Source: Kalmusia sp. IMI 367209 (lineage: Eukaryota > Ascomycota > Dothideomycetes > Pleosporales > Didymosphaeriaceae). Taken from it: 64,000 nt of DNA. The notes beneath the pieces are model-generated. The model was not told where the DNA came from and searched no databases. It saw only the letters and a program-made list of their open reading frames with translations. The translations under genes were made by a program, and so were the position numbers. Each line of letters opens with the position of its first letter. Within the stretch, counting starts at the first letter, position 1. This document shows positions 54,808 through 64,000 of the stretch, in pieces. The stretch spans positions 186,001 through 250,000 of the forward strand of contig JAPEUQ010000021.1 in the NCBI GenBank assembly GCA_027946365.1, given 5' to 3'.

Positions 54808-56196
54808 TCATATCCTCGCCATCACCTCTCTGCTCCGCACAAATTTCGCCGCGAGCAATGTCAACGTCCCTCCCAAAAGGCAAGATCCCCCAAAAATTTG
54901 CGCATACAAATAATTGCCCCCGTCTCGCTGTATCAGAGCCCCCGCAATCGGCGGGCCGGTCAGACACGCAATCGACACGAACGAAAAGCACATGCCCGTC
55001 CTCACGCCCATCTTCTTCAGGTCGGTTGTGAGGCTAGCGGAGGCGGCTGGGAAAAGACTCTGAATCCCGCCGCCTACGAATCCATAGAAGATGCAGAACA
55101 CGTACAGCCCGCCAAGCGAGTGTATGGCCACCCAGCAGAATATTAGGATTCCGGCCGCAAAGACAGCGGGGATGAGTGTGTTGACAGGGCCAAACTTGTC
55201 GGCAGCCAGATTGCACAATATGCGTGCCGGGACACCAATTGCGTTCAGGGTGAGCAGTAGATTCAGACTCGTACTCGAATCCACGCGTATGATGTCGCGG
55301 CCAAAGCTGTTGATGTAGAAGTAGGCGAAGAACAGCGCCCAAAGGTTCAAGAACATGCCAACACAAAAACAAGTATAGGCTGGGTCTTTAAACGCGTCGA
55401 ATTCGATTATTGGCCCTGCCTTCCGCGGTGGCAAACGCGGGCGGGCAATTGACAGGAAGACAAGTGCGTTGAAAAGGATCACGAAGCCCATTACGCGGAC
55501 AGTCCAGCCGAAGCCAACATGAGGAAGGAGTTGCTGTGCGATGAGGGGGAAGATGATGCCTCCAGTTGCTCCGCCAGTCGCCATGACGCCGATGGCGAGA
55601 CTGCGCTTGGTCGTGAAGTATCTGTTTTCCTTTTATGAGCTTTTCAGGTTCCCATCAAATAGTCTAGGGGTGTTCACTTACGTCGCAACGAGGGCCACAG
55701 TAGGACAGAAAACAAGCCCATCTCCCAGACCCTTGCATATTCCCTGCGCCAGGAAAAGCTGCCAATATGCACTCGCTGCACTCGTAGCAAACACACCTAG
55801 CACCTGTAGTGCCAGCCCTACCCCCACCACGAGCCTAAAGTACCCTGCGTCGAGTGCGCGCCCGGAAAATGTGCCAACGAAGTATATGAGCAGGATCTGC
55901 ACCGAGCCTATCCAACTAATGGCTGAAGGGGCGACGTTGAAAGTAGCCGTGTAGTAGCTCTGGAAAAAGCCGAAGGAGGAGATGTAGCCCCAGCAATTAA
56001 TGATGATGAGGTGGGCCGCGAGAGGTTGCGACCAAGCCTTGAGGCCGCCATCGGGCGCTGGTGGTGGAGCGATGGAGGAGGGTGCATTGCTCGGCGTTGG
56101 ATTTAAAGGCGCATTGGATATCTCTTTGTTCCTGTTGTTGAAGCCACCAAGCTCGTCTTTCGCTTGTGGCGCGTTTTCGTCATCGAGTGGCGGCAT
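54808..56196 (-). CDS. MFS monocarboxylate-type transporter
   Basis: Exons 55682-56196 and 54808-55621 join in phase to 442 residues. A polar N-terminus of about 50 residues ends in PDGGLKAWSQPLAAHLI, the monocarboxylate transporter (MCT/MCH) signature at the first helix. GYISSFGFFQSYY, SWIGSVQILLIYFVGTFSGRALD and QGICKGLGDGLVFCPTVAL follow. TKRSLAIGVMATGGATGGIIFPL is the loop and helix 5 block, and twelve membrane spans are plausible. It probably moves a small organic acid or related metabolite across the plasma membrane. In yeast, Mch proteins do not carry lactate, so the substrate is left open. The 54513-54807 spacer separates it from the neprosin gene in tail-to-tail order. Confidence 0.9.
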
Positions 56197-58810
56197 TTCA
56201 GAGTTGGGCTAATAGCTAACGACTGCTCCAGAGCGACAGAACACTGAAGTGCGGCCCGAGCATTTAAACGTGTCTATACTTTCCACATATGCTGATGAAT
56301 CTGCACGTTAGAGTCATCGTCGTGGCCGTCGGGAAGCGGAAATAGCGGCGAAGCGGAACAGGATGTTGCGGGGACTATGGAGATCACCGCACGTGTCGCT
56401 TACCGTTTATAGTTAAAGGCTGCTTTAGAATGCACATCTCCTCGGCTTGCCAGTCTAGTGTACAAATTGATTCTCGGTCTTGTGTTCGCTGTTTGGCCGG
56501 GAGGTCTCGATATCAGCGTTCATGAATTGCTCTTCGAACCGGTTTTAGAGCGATATATGGGTATACTCGATCGACTGTTCACGGCAGCCTCTCAAACTAA
56601 TCGCCCAGAATGGCTTAACCTTCAACGTATTTCTTTGAAGTTTCTTTGTTAAATTGGCTTTTTATGTGGCTTTTTATGAAGGCTAAAAATTATTGCTAGC
56701 TACATGTGTTTGATTCTCTTGGTTTTGCTATTACGTTCTGAGGCTGAGAATCGCTGGTGGATGTGCTAGCAAAACCTCCGCGGCAGTCTTTGACTGTGCG
56801 CATCGTCTTGCCGGCATTTATGATAGTTAGTGTCACATCTAAAAATTTCATGACAATTTGACGAGTTGCTTCCTTCCTTTCTATCTTTGATTACACCGGA
56901 GTGACCGGTTCAGTATCAACCAATGCTTGATGATAGGCATCATTCTCCAAGCTTTCAACAGGTAACTGAAGCTGTCTTACAGCATTAGTACTCGGTATTC
57001 CGAATTGTTTGCTTATTCTGAAGGTCGAGGTTATGGCCTAGAAATGGGCGATTTCACGACTTCCCCTGGTGGTGAAACAGGTTTTGCTGCGATCCTGAGG
57101 CGACGATAACCCTTTACGAAATTGAGTAAGACATTGCCTGAACGCATCCTATACTATAAGTTTTCCCGAGCTTCAGGTAGTCAAAGCATTATTCAAAGGG
57201 GAATTTTTTCTGTCGTTGGCTCCTTGAACGCATGCTTGGAAAGCTGACTTGGCGCTTCGAAGAGCATATATCGAGGAAAACGCAGCAAACAGTCTCGTCG
57301 AGCTATAAGATCATCATGGAATTCCAAAGAACGTAAAAGACACGCATTGAGACAGACATGATGGTGTAGGTGAATATCCTAGATGATGGGAAGTGGCCGT
57401 TGAGATTTCATGTACGTCGTGATGACAGTTTCTGTGCGGAAATATGAAGGTTATACCTCCCGATGGACAACAGAAGATTTATGTTATTGCTGATGGACAC
57501 CAAGCTTCTGTATACCTACATCAAGAAGTGTATTTGGAGCAGACTCACGGTGTCATTATAAATGCAGTCAACTGTTTACACATGTGCCTTCTTCATATCT
57601 ATGGGTACCATGGTAATCCAATACGAATTGTGTCTTTCCTCATCCGAGCTCTAGCCCTCTCCTAGGCATCTTAGTCGACGCAGTATGCATCTAAAAGGGT
57701 CGGTCGATGGTCACATTTCCGACAAGTCAATACCCTCCCCTACCAACATGTGAGATGTTGGCTGTAACGATCGGACTTGCTTCAACTTTTTGATCCCAAA
57801 ACAGATGCAAGCACAACCGCGGACAAAGCGCGGTAGCAGAGTAGTAGTAGGTACCAGCCTATACAATAGACTATGCAAACTACATCCCAATAAGTTTCTG
57901 TCAATCACTGAACACCAAAGGTAGATTAACAGTGAATCTAGAAAAGAAGGAACGCAGTGAAAGAACTTAGACTCATCTAAGTTTTCAATAAAGCATCTGC
58001 ATCCCTGAAGTCCGACTTGACTTCAAGCTTCTCGCTCCATTTAAATCGTTCTTGCTATTATGATTACTGTCATATGTTTATGAGAGTTCTAATCCAGCTC
58101 ATTCGTGATGCATGGGTTGTCCCACATCGTTAAAGAATTAGCGCAACTTCAGCTTGTGCCTCTTGTTATCAAAAAGACCTCGCTGAAAAAGAATACTCCG
58201 GAGCCGTCCGTATGCCCTCCTCCACTTGAACTAAGAACAAAGGATCCCAAAACATAATTTTCACGCTTCTAACAACAGACACGTCAAAACGGCACTCTTA
58301 TCAAGTGTTTGCTATGACTGTTAATTCAAGTCAATATAACCAAGCCACGGCATCTATTGGAAGCTGGCTAATCCGACCTGACATGTTTCTGGAGAGACAT
58401 AGGGGAGGGTATAGCGTAGGGCTGAGGCAAGGTGAATCAGCTAATCTATATTTGCTTAGTCGCCTCCCTAAGACCAACTGCGACTGGACCTAAGCCATTC
58501 AACCCTTCAATAATACGAAGCAGACTCCAATCATTGAAGTCATGCGGCAGATAATACATCAACTGAAGCTTGTTTAAGTTGTTTGTCGCTAATGCGGAGG
58601 CTTACGTTGAGGTCGCTTAAACACAGCGAGACATAATGGTTTGCTTCAGTCTCGGAGGTGTCGCACAAGCATTCTAAAATGAGGCATTTATTAGGACTGC
58701 TGCAACATAGAAGCTTCATCCCACAGCTTTCCCAACACACAGAAAGCCCACACAAGACAAATCACGCTCCTCAAATTGATTACACCCTTCGCGAAGCCAT
58801 TACACTCGCC
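56197..58810. other. gene-poor block, 2.61 kb
   Basis: No gene is supported; frames reach only about 70 codons. A 12-bp direct repeat TGGCTTTTTATG occurs twice at about 56654-56677. The left end is the MFS promoter. The rest is AT-rich without clear repeats. Confidence 0.5.
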
Positions 58811-59269
58811 ATGGCCCCACAACATCCCAGACCACCGGGCGGACATATTGTCTCCTCGTCCATCAATCAACAACACACGGAGCGTCGGGAGGATCGTTTC
58901 GCAGTACTCGTAGGCCGCCGACCCTGGCCCGATGAGAAAAAGCTAGCCGTCTACATCCGCAGAGAAGGAAGCAACTTCCCCAACAAATCGGACATTAGCG
59001 ATCGCATTTGGATCGAAAAACAGCCCCAAGTTGGTCTTATGATCACTTATGAGGAGGGTCATGAGACTCCGAAGGGATATGAAGCGATCGAAGGCTCTGT
59101 TGCTCCACGTGATCGCGCTGAGTTCTTGAATTATTGCGAGCATTTCCCCCTCAATGCTGCAATCACGGACGAACAGGCGGCATTCACGGATTGGGTGGCG
59201 AGGCTAAGGGACGATGAGACCGCGCGTCAATATTTGGGGCTGCCGACTGAGAAAAGTGTTGAAGACTAA
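58811..59269 (+). CDS. Uncharacterised protein, 152 residues
   Basis: Open frame from the ATG at 58811 (MAPQHPRPPGGHIV), preferred over 58658 because the upstream 51 residues have low-quality, leader-like content. The protein is soluble and charged, with FAVLVGRRPWPDEKKLAVYIRREG, WIEKQPQVGLMITYEEG and DWVARLRDDETARQYLGLP. No signal peptide, membrane segment or known motif is seen. The codon pattern and charged, ordered look support coding. The family is not recognised. Confidence 0.6.
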   Translation: MAPQHPRPPGGHIVSSSINQQHTERREDRFAVLVGRRPWPDEKKLAVYIRREGSNFPNKSDISDRIWIEKQPQVGLMITYEEGHETPKGYEAIEGSVAPRDRAEFLNYCEHFPLNAAITDEQAAFTDWVARLRDDETARQYLGLPTEKSVED

Positions 59270-59913
59270 AGGGGCGCATCAGGGAGGAGAAGGCACGATC
59301 AAGGAACGAAGCTGCCACAAAGAGGAATGAAGATGGGGTCGATATTGACGAAACTTTGAGTGTGAGCTGTACCGGACTTCGCTTGAGGCGTGAGATGGGA
59401 CTTTGGAAATGGCGAAGTCTGGCGACTGGAACTTATTGGTAGACTAATGTCGAAGAGGCTACTTCCAGCTCTCATGTCATATCTTTCCTTAATCTAAGGC
59501 TATATTCCCATGTTCTGTTCTTTCTCATTTCCTTTGCTGTCGAAGATTTTGGTGGCTGGACTGGATCCAGACAAAGAACTAAATCGCTCATTACCGTCTT
59601 TAGCAAGTATTGGAAGCACAATTCGACTTTTTCCAACAAAAAGAAAATTATTAGTCGCCCACCCAAAAACGGATCGAGGTGGTAGCACAAAGCCGCGAAA
59701 GCACTGTCGCTCATTGCTCTACTATGCCTGACAAAGCCAATGACCAGGTTGGCGTATGAACCCGACCAACCCAAAAGATGACCCCGTTGCATTCTCTATT
59801 CACAAATTCGTATAAAGACGACACACTCCAGGCCCATCGAGCTGCAGTTCTACACCGTCGTAAAGGCTAAGATAAAAATTCGACGCCAATTGGCCATTTC
59901 ACAACAGTGCACG
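59270..59913. other. intergenic, 644 bp
   Basis: 3' flank of the small gene and promoter of the kinase-like gene. No gene is supported. Confidence 0.5.
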
Positions 59914-61155
59914 ATGTCTGACTTTCGTACGAAGTACGACTTTAAAACGGAGAGGCAGCGGATTTATGGTGACGCAGAGCCATACAAAGTACGGGACAGG
60001 CCATACGAATTGGACCCTGATATAGAAAACTGGAGGGGTTGGGTCAAAATGGAGCTTCCATACTACAATCCAGATAATTCGAGACCGATTCCTACAGTAC
60101 ACGAAATAGAAGCAGCAAGGGGGTACGGCCGATGACATTACTTTATCTTTTCAGGTCCCCTCAAAGGTCTATCGGGTTGGAGGTTTTGCCGTGAAAAGCT
60201 CTGCTAACCCAAACATCTTACAAGTAAGTGTATCTCTACAATCCATTAGATTGGATTTTCCTAGAGCTATGGCTGACGAAGAAAATCTTAGGAAGCGGAG
60301 AATCTTTTGTATCTCGAAAAGCATTGTCCAGAAATGCGAGTCCCAAGAGTTCACGCAGTCTTCGAACACCAGGGTGGCGATCCTCATGGTCTACTCCAAC
60401 GTATACCAACGAGATTTCCGGATCGATCATCTCTTTTCAAGTACTACTACGTCGTCATGGACTTTATCCCAGGCACTCCCTGTCTTCAACCCGTTTGGGA
60501 TACGTTATCTATTAAGACAAAGGCTGCCGTTGAACGAAAAATTGGCGAGCAATTGCGACTTCTGCGGTCAGTCCCGCCTCCAGAGCCCGCATATTATGGA
60601 CGCATCCACAATCAACCATGGGATACCGTGAACATTACCGCGATACGCCATAGTGGACCGAAAGGCAAGCAGCGCGGTCCATACGATACACACAAAGCTT
60701 TCGTCAGTGCACTGATAGAGACATTGGTATACGAGTCGGTTGCTCGGAATGTTGACGACTTTTACGAGCCAGAGAAACTTTATCTTGAGTGCTTCGAAGA
60801 GATCATGGCAAGGTCTTGTGGCAAAAATCCGGTCTTAACGCATATGAATTTGGAACTTCATAATGTCATGGTGCTAGACAACGTAGAGGATGAGAACGAT
60901 CCGCAAATTTTCATTATCGATTGGAAGACTATGGGGTGGATGCCGGCTTATATGCAGACTTCGAAGTTGATGATGAGGCACAATTGGTTGGCTGTGTGGC
61001 ACTCGGGTACGTATTCCAAAGTTCGAAATTTACCCATTACGTATACTAATTTTATTCGCCAACTTTCAGTCAACGGAACTACGCCATCGCATCTTGATAC
61101 TGCGTGTTTTCTGTATCATTGGGTAAGAGAAGGCGGCGCTTCATGGGGGTGGTGA
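59914..61155 (+). CDS. APH-type phosphotransferase-like protein with Asp-to-Asn catalytic loop
   Basis: Exons 59914-60096, 60155-60223 and 60292-61006, with a probable further in-phase 63-bp intron (61007-61069) before 61070-61155, give about 350 residues. The first donor (ACA|GTACAC) was chosen because it alone keeps the frame into VPSKVYRVGGFAVKSS, the nucleotide-binding strand with a Lys. EAENLLYLEKHC provides the C-helix Glu, and YYVVMDFIPGTPC the hinge. The Brenner-type loop reads LTHMNLELHNVMV, with Asn270 where the family has Asp. The metal Asp is kept in IFIIDWKTMGW. It may be inactive as a kinase or have altered chemistry. The fungal family is large and mostly uncharacterised. Confidence 0.75.
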
Positions 61156-63513
61156 TCAAAGGAAAGAGTTTTAGTCTATCTAAGATTTTATGATCGTTAT
61201 GCTTGTTCCTGCTAGATTCACAATCTTGAAATACTACCCTTGTTTGAATATTGCTCGTTTATGAATAATGAGAAACTATAAATAAGTCTCCATATAAGCT
61301 CTCCCGATGCCTTATTATAGGTTGTGTAATAATTCACCAAATGCCATTTCACTCGACTCACGTTATGTAGTGCTAGCAGGTCCTATAAGTGGCCATTTAA
61401 GTCATGTAAAATCAGAGTCATAGCACAATATATCAGAGTTGTAGAGTAAACAAAAGACCCTCGGGATCGTCTAGGATATTTCAAATAGACGTCTTATTGG
61501 AATTATTACTATAATGAGTACGGGATCGGTAGTTAAACACAAGGAGTAATCTTGTTAGTCGTTCCAATGTGCTACAAGAGTATGTAGAAGGTGAATCCAC
61601 GCGAGACGAGATAATCAAATATACTTATAGCAGACCATATCAATGTCTCAGTTCATCTATGAAGATCTTCTTGTTCCGACATCTACGTTGGAGGTTTAGG
61701 CGTTCTGTTGACGTATAGGCTAAAACTCGAAAGGCAATACCGCGCCCAGCTCCAACGACTGTGTAGACGGACGCAGTGTTGAAAGACACAAATTATTGAT
61801 AACTTTGAAGATCGCTCCCCTGCTTACTGAGCAGCTAATAGCGCAGCTGTGAGTGGAAACTTCTATGTAATCTGTCAGGTTGGTGGAGTAGATCTGACTC
61901 CGCCCAATATCGACGAAGACCGCTTTCTGAATTTCCACATCGGATAGAGTGGTCCTCGTGGATTATTGCTAATTTTCGATTAATCATCTAGCAGGTAAAT
62001 GTATGTAATCAATCCGATAGCTTGGAAAGCGATGTAGTGGAGATGCTCATTCATTGACCAATCAGCATCGAGCATACTATCACTAAGCATCAGCAAGAAT
62101 TGTGAGGGGTGGTGACAAGAGAAGCATTTGACAAGATTTACAAGACTTCGCCGATGGCGTCAGCAAGATCAAAAGTCACGGATAGACCTCGATCCTGCCG
62201 TCGCGGGCGGAACATATGTACAACAGCTGCGTTTACAAAACATACTCTGGGCGACCGAGAAGTAAGCACCCCCCGGTCAGAAAATTCCATGCATAAGCCA
62301 AATTCGAGTACATAAATGCAGTTCAAAGCCAATATGAACGATAGTGGGTTTTAGAGCGTAGGCATAGCCCACAATTGCCATACATGAATCGGTCTATTGT
62401 GCACGAGTTACATTAGTCTGTTCAGCACTCCTTACCTACGACAACGGCTAAAGGCCCAAATGAGCTCCCCGATAGATTCATTGTCTGGATCGGGTATTTG
62501 ATAGCCACGACGACAATAGATCTCGGTACCGCAAGCATAGCGTACATGGCATGGATTATCACGAAAATGTCTCCACTTCATGTAAGATCCAATCCCAGTG
62601 TACCGGCTGGCTCTAGATCGAGGTCGCGTCACTTCAGTCGTAGCACAACGTCTCCGGATCACGCCGGTGAGGCTGAATATCGCATACTATATGGCAAGAC
62701 TGTAAGCACATGCAAAACGCTATGTTCAAGACGGGCGTCAAGAGTGAGCAGCATTGGGATCGGTTATGTTGAAAGTCAGGATCTAGGATTGATTTTGAAA
62801 TGCTTAGACGCATGATCAAGCTCTAGGATACGTAAGATGAAGCTTCGACCATACACGCAACTCATACGAAGACTAGCCATATTCGTTGCCTCTCATTATG
62901 TACGGTCCAACTGAAGATTTCTTTGAGACAGATTCATGCAGAAGCTGTATTGATTGGAATCCTCGTGTTTCTTGACGTGGGCATGTAGCAACAATCACTC
63001 CTACGAGATAGTAGTGAGGTTGATGACTGTTAAACAATTCATACGATTAATCACAGACATCCCTAACTAGACTTTTCACATTACACCTGAGTTCAACGAT
63101 TCCAGCTGAAGTTTTGCGAGGAGCAACACACAAGCAGCACCACTTCCATGCAGCATAAGCTTAGCGAAGCCGTATTCAGGTAACTTATTCATACAAGCAA
63201 ATATCTCGTGTGGATACTATAACTCACTTAGGCAGTCGATAAGCGTCTCTCTCGTATGCAGGGTCACATTGCGTGATATCGGCAACAAGTAATCAATTGT
63301 AAAGAGTATTGGGCACACTCTTAGCGCCTCGTAGCCAGATGAGGGCATTAACGATAGCATCAGCTAAGTCTCCAGCCTCACCACAAGAGGTATAAAGAGA
63401 GACACCATCTTCTTCAATGGAAAAGATCGACCCACCAGCTTCCAACTCAACATCTAGTCTTGAACACCTCAGCAGCCTGCCTTGAAAGCTCTCTCTTAAC
63501 CCAATCACTCAAA
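61156..63513. other. gene-poor block, 2.36 kb
   Basis: No gene is supported; frames are at most about 105 codons with no domain content or plausible splicing. The last 120 bp are the core promoter of the secreted-protein gene. Confidence 0.5.
63391..63397 (+). promoter_or_regulatory. TATA box of the secreted-protein gene
   Basis: TATAAAG lies 123 bp before the ATG at 63514 and is followed by an A/C/T-rich leader, as in strongly regulated fungal genes. Confidence 0.5.
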
Positions 63514-63999
63514 ATGAAGTTCGCATACATCGCCTCTGCCCTCCTGGCTGCCTTCGTCGCCGCCCAGCCCACCACTCCCATCCAGGGAGAGAAGGAGTTC
63601 GCTCTCGACTACGCCAGTGGAAACGTCACTGGCGAGATTGCTCCTCAGCTCGTCACCCTTGCTGAGCGTTCGCTCGAGAAGCGCTCTAATGTCCAATTTG
63701 AGGTGTTCTCATCTGACAGTAAAATCCCCCTGTACTCAAATCGTGTTGCATATGAGGCTTACAGACGAACAGACTGCGGCGGCTCCGGAACCGTAATTAC
63801 CGTCACCGGCAGTGGCCAGAAGAACGACTTTTCCCTGAGCCACAGCGTCAGGATCTTCCAGCTCACCAACGGATGGCATCTGACGTTATACACTGGCAAG
63901 GCTCAGTCTGGTGTGCTTACGCGCTTCTTTGCTACTGAAGTTGGCGCCGACAAGTGCTTTGTTGGTAGCTGGCAGAGTTGGGGTCTCTTCAGCTCTTAA
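63514..63999 (+). CDS. Small secreted protein with Kex2-type propeptide
   Basis: Single exon, 161 residues to TAA at 63997-63999. Residues 1-18 (MKFAYIASALLAAFVAAQ) are a signal peptide. A propeptide of about 40 residues ends at the dibasic site LEKRS, where Kex2 would cut. The mature part of about 105 residues begins NVQFEVFSSDSKIPL and contains two cysteines (DCGG and DKCF), GSGTVITVTGSGQKNDF and WHLTLYTGKA, a beta-rich pattern. An in-frame ATG at 63460 is rejected because it would bury the signal peptide. The layout is that of small secreted fungal proteins, some of which are effectors. The exact role is unknown. Confidence 0.82.
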   Translation: MKFAYIASALLAAFVAAQPTTPIQGEKEFALDYASGNVTGEIAPQLVTLAERSLEKRSNVQFEVFSSDSKIPLYSNRVAYEAYRRTDCGGSGTVITVTGSGQKNDFSLSHSVRIFQLTNGWHLTLYTGKAQSGVLTRFFATEVGADKCFVGSWQSWGLFSS

Positions 64000-64000
64000 G

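Noticed and set aside
1..64000. CRISPR arrays, insertion sequences, bacterial-type operons or phage modules
   Set aside because: None is expected in a fungal nuclear genome and none was seen. The direct repeats found are coding tandem repeats without spacers.

Overview
The window is nuclear DNA of a filamentous ascomycete, probably a Dothideomycete. The genes have short GT-AG introns (mostly 45-65 bp). Recognisable fungal families include a Zn2Cys6 regulator, a Tri12-type MFS pump, a T5orf172/MUG113 protein, a DUR3-type transporter, GH43 and neprosin. No CRISPR array, operon or confident tRNA/rRNA was seen. The lineage call is an inference from gene content, not from a database search. Gene models were spliced by hand, keeping reading phase across every junction.

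Layout. 1-3631: end of an unknown gene and two uncharacterised genes. 3632-10676: a secreted cysteine-rich protein with a GGPF tandem-repeat tail (minus), a SET-domain methyltransferase (minus) divergent from COQ4 (plus), and a short 2EXR/F-box-like gene. 10677-13247: a gene-poor block. 13248-21829: four co-oriented accessory genes, P450, Zn2Cys6 factor, cyclase-family hydrolase and Tri12-like MFS pump, which look like a small metabolic cluster without a backbone synthase. 22939-28061: housekeeping genes, gamma-COP (minus) divergent from lipoyl synthase (plus), then an RRT8-like membrane protein (minus, up to 29048).

30470-40598: a repetitive hydrophilic stress-type protein, SNX3, a DUR3-like transporter with three +1 frameshifts, a small SelK-like membrane protein (minus) divergent from a SPOUT methyltransferase (plus), and a GH43 beta-xylosidase (minus). 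42128-47024: an orphan protein, a PfkB sugar kinase and an ACMSD-type amidohydrolase. 47993-56196: T5orf172 protein (minus), fructosamine-kinase family protein, neprosin-type secreted protein with one +1 frameshift, and a monocarboxylate-type MFS transporter (minus). 56197-64000: mostly gene-poor, with an uncharacterised 152-aa protein, an APH-like kinase whose catalytic Asp is Asn, and a small secreted protein at the right edge.

The most interesting items are the P450/TF/cyclase/MFS block with a CCG-N8-CGG palindrome before the regulator and a 10-mer shared by two of its promoters; the four homopolymer +1 frameshifts confined to two genes; the Asp-to-Asn kinase; and two secreted proteins with effector-like features.
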